Positions 17,333 to 27,964 of a stretch of 64,000 nt of DNA are shown here, one piece after another. The DNA lies in NCBI RefSeq assembly GCF_002007485.1, contig NZ_CP015820.1, forward strand, positions 2,537,173-2,601,172, given 5' to 3'. The translations under genes and the position numbers were made by a program. Position 1 is the first letter of the stretch, and each line of letters opens with the position of its first letter. The notes beneath the pieces are model-generated. The model ran no database searches and was not told the DNA's origin. It saw only the letters and a list, made by a program, of their open reading frames with translations. The stretch is from Ditibartonella apihabitans (lineage in GTDB: Bacteria; Pseudomonadota; Alphaproteobacteria; Rhizobiales; Rhizobiaceae).

Positions 17333-18082
17333 ATGAAATCCGAACTCGCTTTATCGATAGGTCTGTTGCTGGCAAGTGTAACCTTTGCCCATGCCGGTGA
17401 AACCGTTGTTGCGGTGGCTGCCAATTTTACTGAACCCGTCAAGGAAATTGCCGAACAATTCAAAGAAAAGACCGGACACACGGCAACACTTTCATTTGGT
17501 GCCACCGGTAATTTCTATACACAAATAAAGAATGGTGCTCCTTTCGAGGTATTTCTTGCTGCCGATACCGAAAGGCCAACCAAGGCCGTTGAAGAAGGCT
17601 ATGGTGTCAAAGGAACAGAGTTTACCTATGCAATCGGCACATTGGTGCTGTGGAGCGCAAAAGATGACCTTGTAAAGGGTCCTGAAACTTTGACGGATAG
17701 CAAAATTACCCACATTTCCTTCTGCAATCCCGATGCGGCTCCTTATGGCAAGGCGGCTGTCGAGACAATGGATGCGCTCAAAGTTCACGACAAAATCAAG
17801 GACAAACTTGTCGAAGGGCAAAACATTTCGCAAGCCTACCAGTTTGTCAAAACCGGAAATGCCGAAATCGGTTTTGTTGCACTTTCGCAGATTATCAATG
17901 AAAAAGGCGGCTCGAAATGGATTGTTCCACAAACCGACTATAACCCGATCCGTCAGGATGCCGTGCTTTTGAAAACCGGTGAAAATAATGAAGCGGCAAA
18001 GGCTTTTGTGAGCTTCCTCAAAGGTCCGGAAGCGGCAACCATTATCAAAAAATATGGCTACACTTTGCCGGAAACAAAGTAG
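17333..18082 (+). CDS. modA: Molybdate-binding periplasmic protein
   Basis: Captures molybdate (or tungstate) in the periplasm for the ModBC transporter. It has 249 residues, with a signal peptide ending at THAG/ETVV ([18 protein letters not shown]). The conserved ModA core follows: [23 protein letters not shown], then [20 protein letters not shown], where Ser/Thr residues normally bind the oxyanion. AGGAG lies six bases before the ATG. It follows modE by nine bases. Uptake supplies molybdenum cofactor enzymes encoded elsewhere; none are in the window. Confidence 0.95.
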   Translation: MKSELALSIGLLLASVTFAHAGETVVAVAANFTEPVKEIAEQFKEKTGHTATLSFGATGNFYTQIKNGAPFEVFLAADTERPTKAVEEGYGVKGTEFTYAIGTLVLWSAKDDLVKGPETLTDSKITHISFCNPDAAPYGKAAVETMDALKVHDKIKDKLVEGQNISQAYQFVKTGNAEIGFVALSQIINEKGGSKWIVPQTDYNPIRQDAVLLKTGENNEAAKAFVSFLKGPEAATIIKKYGYTLPETK

Positions 18083-18087
18083 AAAGC

Positions 18088-18774
18088 ATGATGCTACTTT
18101 CCAATGAGACATGGACCGCGATCAAGCTTACGGCCGAATTGGCGACGGTAACCACGTTTTTTCTGATGGCTATCGGAACGCCGATTGCTTTGTGGCTGTC
18201 GCGATCCAAAACTTATGGAAAAGAAATCGTCGCATCCATTATCTCCATACCTTTGGTTTTGCCACCAACAGTTCTGGGCTTTTATCTTCTGGTGTTTCTG
18301 GGACCTAATGGACCGGGTGGCTTTATTGCACCATGGTTCGGCATGGATAAATTTGCCTTCACTTTTGAAGGGCTGGTCATCGGCTCGGTCATTTATTCCA
18401 TGCCTTTTGTTGTTCAACCCATCCGCAATTCATTCGAGGCTATGGGAAGGCGGCCAATGGAAGTCGCGGCAACGTTGCGTGCTTCGCCATGGAAAGCATT
18501 CTGGAAAGTCGCCCTTCCGATTGCGAGCCCCGGTTTTATGACTGCCGCAGTTTTGGGGTTTGCCCATACAGTGGGCGAATTCGGTGTTGTGCAGATGATT
18601 GGTGGAAACCTGCCCGGCAAAACGGCCGTGATCTCGACCACCATTATGAGCTATGTCGAAGCCGGTCAGATGCATGAAGCCAATGTTCTATCAATCATTA
18701 TGGTTATCTTTTCATTCTGCATCATTCTTACTGTTTCACTCTTGCAAAAATTTATGCAGGCACGAACATTATGA
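18088..18774 (+). CDS. modB: Molybdate ABC transporter permease
   Basis: Inner-membrane subunit of 228 residues with five or six helices. The ABC-contact EAA loop is visible ([45 protein letters not shown] region, residues about 130-175). [14 protein letters not shown] near residue 57 is typical of ModB. Two consecutive ATG codons at 18088 and 18091 make the exact start ambiguous by one residue. Five bases separate it from modA, and its last four bases overlap modC as ATGA, so it belongs to the modEABC operon. Confidence 0.94.
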   Translation: MMLLSNETWTAIKLTAELATVTTFFLMAIGTPIALWLSRSKTYGKEIVASIISIPLVLPPTVLGFYLLVFLGPNGPGGFIAPWFGMDKFAFTFEGLVIGSVIYSMPFVVQPIRNSFEAMGRRPMEVAATLRASPWKAFWKVALPIASPGFMTAAVLGFAHTVGEFGVVQMIGGNLPGKTAVISTTIMSYVEAGQMHEANVLSIIMVIFSFCIILTVSLLQKFMQARTL

Positions 18775-19862
18775 ATGAAACTATTTCTGTCGATCTTAAA
18801 GGGACACTGGGCAATTTTTCGCTCGATTGCACGTTTCATGCACCGCTTCGCGGTGTCATTGCGCTTTACGGCCCTTCCGGATGCGGGAAAACTTCAGTCT
18901 TGCGCGGCATTGCCGGACTTAACCGGTTTTCAGGAAAAGTCGAGATCGGCAATGAATGCTGGCAAAACGAAACCGGTTTCGTTCCTGTTTATAAACGTCC
19001 CCTCGGCTATGTTTTTCAGGAAGCTAGTTTGTTTCCGCATTTGTCTGTCAGAAAGAACCTTACCTTTGCTATGGCGAAAGGCGAAAACAATCTCTCGCCG
19101 ACTTTCGACGAAGTGGTGGAATTTTTGAATATTGCCCACCTTATCGATCGTGCGCCGCACAACCTCTCCGGTGGTGAACGTCAACGTGTGGCAATTGGCC
19201 GTGCTCTCTTGTCGCATCCCAAGATTCTCCTTATGGATGAACCACTATCGGCACTCGACAAACGGTCGAGAGATGAAATCCTTCCCTTTCTGATTGGTTT
19301 GCGTGACCGTCTTTCAATGCCGATCATTTATATCACCCACGATATTTATGAAGTCGAACGGTTGGCCGACACATTGGTGTTGATGGATAGTGGCAAAGTT
19401 ATTGCCTCCGGCAGTTTGAGAGAAATCGAAGCAAATCCTGATCTGCCGCTTGCCAATACTCGCGAAGCTGCTGTCAATCTTGATGGCTATGTCAAATCCT
19501 ATAACGAACATACCGGCCTTGTCGAAGTGGATGTACCGGGTGGCACGTTCATTGCCCCGTCCGCACCTTTGGCAATAAGTAAAAAAATGCGCATTCGCAT
19601 TGCTGCCAATGATGTGAGCCTTGCTGTCGAAAAACCGCTGAAAAGCTCGATCCTCAATGTGATGCCGGCGCGCATTCTGACAATGCGAGAACAAGGGCAT
19701 TTTGAAGTTCTGGTCAGACTGGAATTGGGTGATAATGGAAAGGGAGCGCATTTTCTTTCACGCCTCACACGCCATTCATGGCAAATATTAGGGCTTAGGG
19801 AAGGAATGGATGTTTATGCCCAAATTAAAGGCGTTGCCCTGATCGACCAGCAAGAGGGGTAA
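18771..19862 (+). CDS. modC: Molybdate ABC transporter ATP-binding protein
   Basis: ATPase that drives ModAB, 363 residues. Walker A is GPSGCGKTS near residue 34, the signature is [15 protein letters not shown], and Walker B is [12 protein letters not shown]. The C-terminal 130 residues form a Mop/TOBE domain ([28 protein letters not shown]), which in ModC binds molybdate and feeds back on transport. It overlaps modB by four bases. Its last 38 bases also overlap the 3' end of a convergent kinase-like gene, leaving no room for a terminator between them. Confidence 0.95.
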   Translation: MNETISVDLKGTLGNFSLDCTFHAPLRGVIALYGPSGCGKTSVLRGIAGLNRFSGKVEIGNECWQNETGFVPVYKRPLGYVFQEASLFPHLSVRKNLTFAMAKGENNLSPTFDEVVEFLNIAHLIDRAPHNLSGGERQRVAIGRALLSHPKILLMDEPLSALDKRSRDEILPFLIGLRDRLSMPIIYITHDIYEVERLADTLVLMDSGKVIASGSLREIEANPDLPLANTREAAVNLDGYVKSYNEHTGLVEVDVPGGTFIAPSAPLAISKKMRIRIAANDVSLAVEKPLKSSILNVMPARILTMREQGHFEVLVRLELGDNGKGAHFLSRLTRHSWQILGLREGMDVYAQIKGVALIDQQEG

Positions 19863-20820
19863 CTCTTTCAAGATAAGTTCTCGCGAGTTCGACTGTGCCT
19901 TGCAAAAAAGTTTTGCGAAGCTTTTTGGCCGTTGGCGTTTGATTGTGCGTTTCAAGCCATGCTGTCAATTGCAACCGGCGCATCATGATAAGATGGACAA
20001 TCATATCTGCCATTTCCCGGTTTACCGGCATCACTTCTCCATAACCTTCAAGCCATGCATTGATATAGCTTGGCACAAATGGATTATCTTCGATAAAGCT
20101 CAATGCGTTGGCAAGATCCAATCCGAACCAAGAAAAGCCGCAATCATCAAAATCGATCGCGGCAAGGTTTTTGCCATCAATCAACAGATTTGCAAGCCGC
20201 AAATCGCCATGGATAAGACCGTAATGGGCTTTATCTTTTGGGAAAGTTGAAGAAAAAAATTCAAGCGTTTTATCGCAGTGTTCAAGAATTTCACGATCGG
20301 CAGGTCGAAGATTTTCGGCCTTTCGCCAATCTCCCCAGATCGCATTCGGGCCGATCATTGTTTCATAAGTCCAATGTTTACGAATGAATCTTTCCGGCCT
20401 TACCCAATTCATGGATTGGCGATGCAATTTGGCGGAAATTTTGCCAAGTTCAAAAAACCGGCGCACAAGCGCCTTATCAGCTTGAGGTTCTTGTCCCCGT
20501 ATAAACGAAAAACAGGCAAGCCTGAAAATGCCCGCTTCGACAAACAATTGACCGGAACGGGAAGTGAAAAGATGTGGAACCGTTACAATGCCGGATTGCT
20601 CGATTGCCTGAAGCCAAAGGAGTTCGGATAAAATTTCATCATTTTGATGATAGGAAGGCCGATAAACCCGTATAATTCTTGTCTCGTCCCCGAAAGTCAC
20701 CCGAAAAGTCGCATTTTCCGATATGGTGAGAAGGTCGATGCGGGCGCTCTTGGGAATATCCCAACAAGCAAGATTGTTCCTTATCAAAGTCGGGAGGTCG
20801 GTTTCGGCTTTATTGATCAT
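19825..20820 (-). CDS. APH/SrkA-type phosphotransferase of unknown substrate
   Basis: A 331-residue kinase-like protein of the aminoglycoside phosphotransferase / stress response kinase fold. The catalytic loop is HGDLRLANLLI near residue 200, with the metal-binding DFDDCG 15 residues later, so it should be active. The family also holds homoserine, choline and Ser/Thr kinases, and the substrate is not evident. It overlaps metW by four bases and so is the last gene of metX-metW, but a methionine role is only a guess. Its 3' end overlaps modC on the other strand by 38 bases. Confidence 0.78.
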   Translation of the reverse strand: MINKAETDLPTLIRNNLACWDIPKSARIDLLTISENATFRVTFGDETRIIRVYRPSYHQNDEILSELLWLQAIEQSGIVTVPHLFTSRSGQLFVEAGIFRLACFSFIRGQEPQADKALVRRFFELGKISAKLHRQSMNWVRPERFIRKHWTYETMIGPNAIWGDWRKAENLRPADREILEHCDKTLEFFSSTFPKDKAHYGLIHGDLRLANLLIDGKNLAAIDFDDCGFSWFGLDLANALSFIEDNPFVPSYINAWLEGYGEVMPVNREMADMIVHLIMMRRLQLTAWLETHNQTPTAKKLRKTFLQGTVELARTYLERVTPLAGRSGQRL

Positions 20821-21449
20821 CGATGTAACAGAAACACTGCCTGTTGCCCGAACAAATTCCAGGCTCCCAACGGCAATTTGCCTTTGACGGGTTTTCCCTG
20901 CCGATTCAACACCACCGCTTCTTCGATTTTTGCCCCTATTTCATTGACCAGATCGATAAAATCCTCAATCGTGCAAAAATGGATATTCGGCGTATCATAC
21001 CAACTATAGGGAAGCTCTTTGGTAACCGGCATACGGCCGAGAAAAAGCAGATGTGCGCGGGCGCGCCAATAACCGAAATTGGGAATGGAGACAACGGCCC
21101 TCTCGCCAATGCGTAAAAGTTGTTCGAGCACGACCTTCGGATTGTGCGTTGCCTGTAAGGTTTGCGAGAGAATAACATAATCGAAACACGAATCCGGATA
21201 ATAGACGAGATCGCTATCGGCATCTCCCTGAATGACCGAGAGCCCTTTAAGCAAACATTGGTCAACACCCTGTTGCGACAATTCGACACCGCGCCCATCG
21301 ACATTGCGCCGCGTTTGCAACAGATAAAGCAAACTGCCATCGCCACACCCGACATCAAGAACACGGGCGCCCGGCCTGATAAAATTGGCGATCACTTCAA
21401 AATCGGTACGGGATTTTAGTGCCGACAATAATTCTTCATCCTCGTTCAT
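20817..21449 (-). CDS. metW: MetW, methionine biosynthesis protein
   Basis: A methyltransferase-fold protein of 210 residues that partners MetX in homoserine O-acylation in Proteobacteria. The SAM-type motif is [16 protein letters not shown] near residue 31, followed by [47 protein letters not shown] is typical of MetW. It starts inside the end of metX (four-base overlap), which fits obligate pairing of the two proteins. Whether it transfers a methyl group is not known from sequence. Confidence 0.93.
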   Translation of the reverse strand: MNEDEELLSALKSRTDFEVIANFIRPGARVLDVGCGDGSLLYLLQTRRNVDGRGVELSQQGVDQCLLKGLSVIQGDADSDLVYYPDSCFDYVILSQTLQATHNPKVVLEQLLRIGERAVVSIPNFGYWRARAHLLFLGRMPVTKELPYSWYDTPNIHFCTIEDFIDLVNEIGAKIEEAVVLNRQGKPVKGKLPLGAWNLFGQQAVFLLHR

Positions 21450-22630
21450 GCCGTCAATCCCCTCTGTTCTGCGGCCGCTGTCAGGAAACTGTGAATGGCA
21501 GAAAACATCACCGGTTCATCAAGCAGAAAAGCGTCATGACCTTTATCGGTTTTGATTTCAACAAAAGAAACCCGCGCTCCGGCAGCGTTGAGTGCGTGCA
21601 CAAAAGTACGACATTGTGCGGTGGTAAACAGCCAGTCACTGGAAAACGAAGCGACAAAAAACCGCCCGCGCGACCCCTTGAAAGCGTCTGCCAGTTGGCC
21701 ACCATATTCGGCTTCAAGATCGAAATAATCCATCGCACGCGTCAAATAAAGATAGCTATTAGCATCAAAGCGCTCGACAAATGTCATCCCCTGATGACGC
21801 AAATAGCTTTCTATCTGGAAATCGGCATCAAAACCGAACGTTATCTGGTCTCTATTTTGTAAATTCCGCCCGAATTTGCGATGAAGTGCCGCTTCCGAAA
21901 GATAGGTGACATGGGCTGTCATTCTGGCAACAGCCAAGCCTTTTGTCGGGCGTTTTCCTGCTTCGAGATAACGCCCGCCCAACCAGTTGGGATCAGCCAT
22001 AACGGCTTGTCTGCCAATTTCATCAAAAGCGATATTTTGCGCCGAGTGGCGCGCACCGGTCGCAAGAATAACAGATGAAAACACTTTTTCCTTATAGGCT
22101 GCAGCCCATTGCAATGCCTGCATTCCGCCCATGGAACCACCAACCACACAAAACAACGTTTTGATTCCCAGTTTTTCAACAAGCATTGCCTGTGCGCGCA
22201 CCATATCGCCTATCGTGATAACAGGAAAATCGAGTGCATAGGGCTTTCCCGTTTTCGGATTTTTCGATGCCGGACCGGTAGAGCCGAGGCACCCTCCTAA
22301 CACATTGGAACAGATCACATAATAGCGTTCGGTATCAATAATTTTACCGGGCCCTACCAATATATCCCACCAACCGGGCTTTCCGGTTACCGGATGGGTG
22401 TTGGCAACATGTTGGTCGCCAGTCAAAGCATGGCAGATTAAAATGGCGTTGCTTTTGTCTTCATTCAATGTGCCATAGTCCTGATAGGCAATCTGGAAAG
22501 GCGATAAAACAACGCCGCTATCAAGCTTTAGCGGCTCGTCTGGCCCGAACAGCGCTACTTTACTATCAGGAAAATCGGCTTGGGAATTTTTCGCGCCGGA
22601 AGATTTTCCGGACGATTTTATTTGTGTCAT
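21446..22630 (-). CDS. metXA: Homoserine O-acetyltransferase
   Basis: First committed enzyme of methionine synthesis, acylating homoserine (acetyl- or succinyl-CoA donor cannot be decided here). The 394-residue alpha/beta hydrolase has the nucleophile elbow [14 protein letters not shown] near residue 160, and the Asp/His pair towards the end, including [10 protein letters not shown]. Its neighbour is metW. No SD sequence is clear before the ATG. Although SAM-II riboswitches often precede metX or metA in this class, I see none in 22631-22763. A TGACA-AA-TGTCA palindrome (22678-22689) overlaps a candidate -35 element and could be an operator. Confidence 0.93.
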   Translation of the reverse strand: MTQIKSSGKSSGAKNSQADFPDSKVALFGPDEPLKLDSGVVLSPFQIAYQDYGTLNEDKSNAILICHALTGDQHVANTHPVTGKPGWWDILVGPGKIIDTERYYVICSNVLGGCLGSTGPASKNPKTGKPYALDFPVITIGDMVRAQAMLVEKLGIKTLFCVVGGSMGGMQALQWAAAYKEKVFSSVILATGARHSAQNIAFDEIGRQAVMADPNWLGGRYLEAGKRPTKGLAVARMTAHVTYLSEAALHRKFGRNLQNRDQITFGFDADFQIESYLRHQGMTFVERFDANSYLYLTRAMDYFDLEAEYGGQLADAFKGSRGRFFVASFSSDWLFTTAQCRTFVHALNAAGARVSFVEIKTDKGHDAFLLDEPVMFSAIHSFLTAAAEQRGLTA

Positions 22631-22763
22631 GTCGGTTGCACCGTCTAGAAAGAAAAATAATAGCTAGTCGCCTCCTCTGACAAATGTCAAGATTTTCTCT
22701 CGACTTCGGATGAAAGCAAGGGTATTTCGTAAAATATTAAACTACCAGACCGGATAAATATCG

Positions 22764-23870
22764 ATGAAAAAAGATGTTCTTGTTGACCGTCCACAGCCTA
22801 GAAAAGGTATTCTGGACATTGCAGCTTACGTTCCCGGATCAAGCGAGGTAAAAAATACAAAGAAAGTTTTCAAACTTTCTTCAAACGAGTCGCCGCTTGG
22901 GCCCTGTCCTGCAGCGATTGATGCTTATCGGCAGGCCGCAGCACATCTTGAACTCTATCCGGATGGTTCGGCCACACCGCTTCTTGAAGCCATTTCGGAA
23001 GTGACAGGACTTGCAAGAAGCAATCTGATGGCGGGAAACGGATCGGATGATTTGTTGAGTCTTTTAGCCAATACCTATCTTACAGCCGGTGATGAAGGTA
23101 TTATGACCGAGCACGGCTTCGGTGTTTACGAAATACAAATCAGAGGGACCGGTGCAAAACCTGTTATTGTGAAAGAAAAAGATTGCCGAATTGATATTGA
23201 TGCCATTCTTGACGCAGTAACAGAAAGAACAAAAATCGTTTTCATCGCCAATCCCGGTAATCCGACGGGCACCTATCTGACAGCAACCGAGGTCAAAAGG
23301 CTTCATGCAGGGCTGCCTAAAAATGTGCTTTTAGTCCTTGACGGTGCCTATGCCGAATTTGTCACCGAGGATGATTACGATACCGGCGTAGAACTTGTTT
23401 CTGTCAACGAAAATGTTGTCATGACACGCACATTTTCAAAAATTTACGGGCTTGCCGGTTTGCGTGTGGGGTGGATGTATGCGCCCCTTCATGTCATTGA
23501 TGCGGTCAACCGTATTCGTGGGGCTTTCAATGTCAGTGTACCGGCACAGGCTGCTGCAAGTGTTGCTTTTCGCGACCGTGCCTATCTCAAGAATGCAATA
23601 GCCTATAATTCAAAATGGCGTTCTTGGCTCACACATGAAATCGAAACGTTGGGGCTTAAGGTTACGCCTTCTGTCACCAATTTTCTGCTCATCCATTTTC
23701 CGGCAGACAAGGATAAATCGGCCGCTCAGGCTGATGATTATCTGAAAGCCAACGGGTATATTTTGCGCCGCGTTACCGGATACGGATTTCCGAACGCGTT
23801 GCGCCTTTCCATTGGATCCGAAGAAGCAAATCGCGGCGTTGTCGCCACATTGAAAAATTTTTTGAAGTAG
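22764..23870 (+). CDS. hisC: Histidinol-phosphate aminotransferase
   Basis: PLP aminotransferase of fold type I, 368 residues, acting in histidine synthesis and often also on aromatic oxo acids. The Schiff-base lysine is Lys226 in [29 protein letters not shown] (residues 41-52), NPGNPTGT (164-170) and the C-terminal Arg in LRLSIGSEE complete the signature. It sits four bases before tyrA, as in many rhizobia, which supports a dual role in tyrosine and phenylalanine transamination. It is divergent from metX. Confidence 0.92.
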   Translation: MKKDVLVDRPQPRKGILDIAAYVPGSSEVKNTKKVFKLSSNESPLGPCPAAIDAYRQAAAHLELYPDGSATPLLEAISEVTGLARSNLMAGNGSDDLLSLLANTYLTAGDEGIMTEHGFGVYEIQIRGTGAKPVIVKEKDCRIDIDAILDAVTERTKIVFIANPGNPTGTYLTATEVKRLHAGLPKNVLLVLDGAYAEFVTEDDYDTGVELVSVNENVVMTRTFSKIYGLAGLRVGWMYAPLHVIDAVNRIRGAFNVSVPAQAAASVAFRDRAYLKNAIAYNSKWRSWLTHEIETLGLKVTPSVTNFLLIHFPADKDKSAAQADDYLKANGYILRRVTGYGFPNALRLSIGSEEANRGVVATLKNFLK

Positions 23871-23874
23871 AAAA

Positions 23875-24819
23875 ATGTCTGAAGTAAAATTTAAAAAAAT
23901 CGCCCTTATCGGTATCGGCCTTATCGGCTCTTCTCTTGCCCGTGTCATCCGGCAGAAAAAATTGGCCGATCATATTGCCATTTCCACCCGCACAGGCACA
24001 ACGCTTGAACGGGCACGCGAACTTAAACTCGGTGACAGCTACACCACCGACAATGGCAAAGCGGTTGAAGATGCCGATCTCGTTATTGTTTCGGTTCCGG
24101 TCGGTTCATCTGGTCAGGTTGCAAAAGAAATTGCACCACATCTAAAACCCGGTGCCATTGTTACCGATGTCGGTTCTACCAAAGCATCGGTTATCCGCCA
24201 GATGAAACCGGAATTGCCCGATAATGTCATCTTTATCCCCGGTCACCCCATTGCCGGTACGGAATTTTCCGGTCCTGACGCCGGTTTTGCCGACCTTTTC
24301 ATCAATCGCTGGTGCATTTTGACCCCGCTTCCTGATACAGATGAAAAAGCAATCGCCAAATTGACGCAATTCTGGGAAGCCTGTGGTGCAAAAGTTGACA
24401 GAATGGATCCCGAACATCACGATCTGGTTCTGGCAATCACATCGCATTTGCCACATCTTATTGCCTATAACATTGTCGGCACGGCCAGCGACCTTGAAAA
24501 AGTCACTAATTCCGAAGTCATTGCCTATTCGGCTTCCGGTTTTCGCGATTTTACCCGTCTTGCCTCTTCCGACCCGACAATGTGGCGCGACATCTGCCTG
24601 AACAATAAAGACGCTATCATTGAAATGCTCGGACGTTTCAGTGAAGACCTCGCTTCACTCCAACGCGCAATCCGCTGGGGAGATGGTCAGGCTTTGTTCG
24701 ACCTTTTCACGCGTACACGTGCCGTAAGACGCGGCATTATTGATGCGGGTCAGGAAGTCGATGCACCCGATTTTGGTCGTCAGGTTGCTCGCAAACACCC
24801 CGAAGATCTAAAAAAATAA
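23875..24819 (+). CDS. tyrA: Prephenate/arogenate dehydrogenase
   Basis: NAD(P)-dependent dehydrogenase for tyrosine synthesis, 314 residues, single domain with no fused chorismate mutase and no ACT domain. The nucleotide motif is LIGIGLIGSSLARVI at residues 10-24. The catalytic region is VDRMDPEHHDLVLAITSHLPHLIAYNIV, and GHPIAGTEFSGPDAGFADLF binds substrate. The cyclohexadienyl type (TyrC) is likely for this group. It is transcribed with hisC. Confidence 0.93.
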   Translation: MSEVKFKKIALIGIGLIGSSLARVIRQKKLADHIAISTRTGTTLERARELKLGDSYTTDNGKAVEDADLVIVSVPVGSSGQVAKEIAPHLKPGAIVTDVGSTKASVIRQMKPELPDNVIFIPGHPIAGTEFSGPDAGFADLFINRWCILTPLPDTDEKAIAKLTQFWEACGAKVDRMDPEHHDLVLAITSHLPHLIAYNIVGTASDLEKVTNSEVIAYSASGFRDFTRLASSDPTMWRDICLNNKDAIIEMLGRFSEDLASLQRAIRWGDGQALFDLFTRTRAVRRGIIDAGQEVDAPDFGRQVARKHPEDLKK

Positions 24820-24830
24820 CCGGACTTCAC

Positions 24831-24868
24831 AAAGAAGCGTGTTTGCCAAAATTAAACGCGCTTCTTTT
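24831..24868 (+). terminator. Probable terminator after hisC-tyrA
   Basis: Arms aaagaagcg (24831-24839) and cgcttcttt (24859-24867) pair, with two further pairs inside, and a T-run closes the right arm. The loop is long (about 15 bases), so the call is moderate. Confidence 0.5.
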
Positions 24869-25105
24869 AACTATCTCTTATAACCGGATTTGTCTGAGAC
24901 GATCGGTTCATGTCCGTGTAGCTCAACAGGCTTTCAAAACAAAAAGCAACAAGCGATAAGCAATGATTGCCCATATTTGACGAAGAAAATAGGGCGCCTT
25001 CTTGTTAATCCGGATTTCTTTTATGCCAGCGTCGGCTCGGTTATATCGGCTTAATCAATGTGCCGTTTCGCCTCTACAGTCGTTGAGCCATTTCACCATT
25101 TGTCA

Positions 25106-25522
25106 TTATTTGAAATCGTCAAGGCTCGGCGTTTTTTCAAGAAGCTCTTGCTGCGTCGGCAAAGAATCGTCAATCTTTTGATAGCGCATTTTCTCCGGCA
25201 ATTCGGATGAATTGGAGGATTGATCGCGCTGCATGACTGCCCGCGATAACAACATGAGTGTGACAGGTGTTGTTACGATAATAAATATTGCAAGCAATAT
25301 AGAATGGGAAATGAGTTTGTGACCACTCACCGTTGAATAGATGATCGAGGCAATGATAATGCCACTGACACCCCAGCTTGTTCCAAGCGTTGGCATGTGT
25401 AAACGTTCATAAAAGCTTTTTGCACGATTAAGACCGATGGCGCCGATCAATGTCAGTCCCGAGCCTAATAGCAGGAAAAACACAATGACGATAGAAAGCC
25501 AGAGAGGAAAGTCTTCAATCAT
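25106..25522 (-). CDS. phaG: Mrp/Pha cation:proton antiporter subunit G
   Basis: Small membrane subunit, 138 residues, with three hydrophobic segments and the MnhG signature LTLIGAIGLNRAKSFYERLHMPTLGTSWGV. The C-terminal 40 residues are polar and charged, which is usual. It is the last gene of a six-gene operon and overlaps phaF by four bases. The Mrp complex exports Na+ or K+ in exchange for protons and helps with alkaline and salt tolerance. No terminator is evident after its stop. Confidence 0.92.
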   Translation of the reverse strand: MIEDFPLWLSIVIVFFLLLGSGLTLIGAIGLNRAKSFYERLHMPTLGTSWGVSGIIIASIIYSTVSGHKLISHSILLAIFIIVTTPVTLMLLSRAVMQRDQSSNSSELPEKMRYQKIDDSLPTQQELLEKTPSLDDFK

Positions 25523-25800
25523 TCGATCACTTCCCCGCGCATCAGAAATTTGGCCAAAGCCGAACTTGAAACAAAGCCCAAAAGGCCAATCACCAATGCG
25601 GAATCAAAATAAACAGTTGTGCCAGAACGCATACCGAAAGTGACGAACAACATTAAAGTCGCCGTATAAAGTGCATCAAGGCCCAAAATTCTGTCCTGAG
25701 CACGCGGTCCACGGATCAGGCGAATAAACGACAAGATCATCGCAAGTCCCAGAAACAATTGCGCAATATTGATGCCCCAATAAAGAATAACAATACTCAT
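25519..25800 (-). CDS. phaF: Mrp/Pha antiporter subunit F
   Basis: A 93-residue, three-helix membrane subunit of the antiporter. RLIRGPRAQDRILGLDALYTATLML is the conserved MnhF loop and second helix. Four-base overlaps join it to phaE upstream and phaG downstream, indicating tight coupling. Confidence 0.92.
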   Translation of the reverse strand: MSIVILYWGINIAQLFLGLAMILSFIRLIRGPRAQDRILGLDALYTATLMLFVTFGMRSGTTVYFDSALVIGLLGFVSSSALAKFLMRGEVIE

Positions 25801-26288
25801 TGGAATATCTCCAGAAGCAGACTTTCATAACGATTTTTAATGAAATCTCTCCAATAATTTTCATTATCCATATCAAGATCAAGAATATGGACAAGAAGAC
25901 TGCTATCCTTGCTATGATAGGCAATCCAGGCAGTCCCGGGAGTTGCTGTCATAATACAGGATAATACAGCAAGTCCCGTATGGTTTTTAAGTTCAAGCGG
26001 AACAGTGATGAAACCGGATTGTTTCCGTTTTGCACCGCCGAAAAGCACATAGAGGGCAACCTCATAATTCGACTTTACAATATCGATCGTAACACGAAAA
26101 AACAGCCTGATAACCGAGCCCCAATTATGGATATGCACCTTCTGCGGTTTTAATAGCCGCATTAAAAACCCGCCTGCAAGTCCAACGACAATGCCGATGA
26201 TCCCCTGCCCCAAGGTAAAGCCGTTCAAAATCATCCACATGAGAAGAAGCGACAAGGTCAACAATGGATAGGGGATTATGCGTTTCAT
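25797..26288 (-). CDS. phaE: Mrp/Pha antiporter subunit E
   Basis: A 163-residue membrane subunit with two N-terminal helices (LLTLSLLLMWMILNGF; IIGIVVGLAGGFLM) and a cytoplasmic domain. The MnhE motif is SCIMTATPGTAWIAYHSKDSSLLVHILDL. Overlaps of four bases with both neighbours place it in the operon. Confidence 0.92.
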   Translation of the reverse strand: MKRIIPYPLLTLSLLLMWMILNGFTLGQGIIGIVVGLAGGFLMRLLKPQKVHIHNWGSVIRLFFRVTIDIVKSNYEVALYVLFGGAKRKQSGFITVPLELKNHTGLAVLSCIMTATPGTAWIAYHSKDSSLLVHILDLDMDNENYWRDFIKNRYESLLLEIFQ

Positions 26289-27964
26289 TTCCCACCCCTT
26301 TCAACATCAACCTTATCAATAAGTCCCGCCGTTATTTCTTTTGACGGGATCGGTCTCACTGCTACGGTTTGCTGCGGCAAAACACTGTCGATATAATTTT
26401 GCGGATGATGCAATTCTTCTGCGGCTTTTCCCATATAGCCTGCTACCGGACCGGCAGCGATGGTCAATAGAAGACACAAGCCGAGCAAGCCTGCAACGGG
26501 AGCAAATTCTATCACTTGCACGCGTGGCACTTTCCCTTCAATCGACGCCCAGAAAGTGCGGATGCCGGTTCTCGTCATGGCGATAAGTGCGGCAAAACCG
26601 GAAAAGATGAGAAGAGCGACAAAAGTCCAATCGCGCGCGCTTGGTTGGTAACCATCGCCATTTAGTCCATCCGGATTGAAAACACCGGTAATCATCATGA
26701 ATTTTGCAACAAACCCCGAAAATGGCGGCATACCGATAATGAGAATAGCTGTTATTCCGAAACACGCTCCAAGAATTGCAAGCGTTGCCGGAATATAAGT
26801 GCCGACCTCATCCTCTTCATCTTCCTCGTCTTCGCCATAAACTTCCATTGTTACCGCAAGAACATTGGCTGCTGTATCCTGACTACGTTCGACGAGTTCG
26901 ACGAGCAGGAAAAATGCCGCAAGCGACAAAGTGGAGGAAACAATATAAAAAAGTGCGCCAGCGGTGAGCGAAGCATTGCCGGTTCCGATAGCAGCAAGCA
27001 GCGTTCCCGACGACACCAGAACGCTATAGGAGGCAAGCCGTCCCAGAGCCTGACTTGCAAGCACTCCGATAAAACCGAATATCAAAGTTGCGAGCCCGCC
27101 ATAAAACAATATGTCATTACCAAAACCGGTTAACGTTCCACCATTTGTTCCAAAGACCAGTAATGTAAGCCGCAAAACAACGTAAATTCCGACCTTGCTC
27201 AAAATAGCAAATGTTGCACCGACTGGTGCAGCAGCAGAACTATAAGTCGGTGTCAGCCAGAAGTTGAGTGGCCACATGCCGGCTTTGACCAGAAAGGCAA
27301 TTCCGAGAATTGCCGCGCCGGACTCGAAAATAATACGATCGGCCGATTTGAGAGTTTGGAGCTTCAACGCAAGATCGGCCATATTCAATGTTCCGCAAAC
27401 ACCGTAAATGAGAGCTGCGCCTATCAGAAAAAACGAAGAGGCAATCAGATTGATCACCACATAATGCATACCGGCGCGCACCCTCGCCAGCCCGCTACCA
27501 TGGAGGGCAAGCCCATAGGATGCTGTCAACATAACTTCAAAAAACACAAAGAGATTGAACAGATCTCCGGTCAGGAAAGCACCATTTACACCGGCAATCA
27601 TGAATTGCATGAGAGAATGGAAGTGTGGACCGGCTTTATGCCAATGGGCAGCCGAAAATACCAATGAAGCCACCGCAAGAATGCTTGCCAGAAAAACCAT
27701 GGCCGCACTTAACCGGTCAAGCACCAGAACCATTCCAAAAGGAGCTTGCCAATTTCCGAGGTTATAAACCTCTGCATGGGGTGAGACATCAATAGCGCGC
27801 CCGATCAACCCGATAGAAACAAGAACGAGTAGCCCTATTGAAGAAAGGCTTATCCATAATTTGAGTTTGCGGCGTCTTTCATCATAAAAAAGCAGAAGTG
27901 CCGCAGTCGCAATAGGAAGGAGAATGGGCAGAATAACGAGATGGTGAAGAAAATAATCAATCAT
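26285..27964 (-). CDS. phaD: Mrp/Pha antiporter subunit D (NuoM/N-like)
   Basis: Large proton-translocating subunit, 559 residues and about 14 helices, related to the antiporter-like subunits of complex I. HYVVINLIASSFFLIGAALIYG and FLVKAGMWPLNFWLTPTYSSAAAPVGA hold conserved helix-5 and helix-7 lysine regions. A strongly acidic loop (YGEDEEDEEDEVG, near residue 377) interrupts two helices. It overlaps phaC by four bases. Confidence 0.93.
   Translation of the reverse strand: MIDYFLHHLVILPILLPIATAALLLFYDERRRKLKLWISLSSIGLLVLVSIGLIGRAIDVSPHAEVYNLGNWQAPFGMVLVLDRLSAAMVFLASILAVASLVFSAAHWHKAGPHFHSLMQFMIAGVNGAFLTGDLFNLFVFFEVMLTASYGLALHGSGLARVRAGMHYVVINLIASSFFLIGAALIYGVCGTLNMADLALKLQTLKSADRIIFESGAAILGIAFLVKAGMWPLNFWLTPTYSSAAAPVGATFAILSKVGIYVVLRLTLLVFGTNGGTLTGFGNDILFYGGLATLIFGFIGVLASQALGRLASYSVLVSSGTLLAAIGTGNASLTAGALFYIVSSTLSLAAFFLLVELVERSQDTAANVLAVTMEVYGEDEEDEEDEVGTYIPATLAILGACFGITAILIIGMPPFSGFVAKFMMITGVFNPDGLNGDGYQPSARDWTFVALLIFSGFAALIAMTRTGIRTFWASIEGKVPRVQVIEFAPVAGLLGLCLLLTIAAGPVAGYMGKAAEELHHPQNYIDSVLPQQTVAVRPIPSKEITAGLIDKVDVERGGK

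Noticed and set aside
22631..22763. SAM-II riboswitch before metX
   Set aside because: The conserved pseudoknot core of that class is not present on the minus strand.
24910..24935. GTAGCTCA-like string as part of a tRNA
   Set aside because: No acceptor, anticodon or T arm can be built around it.
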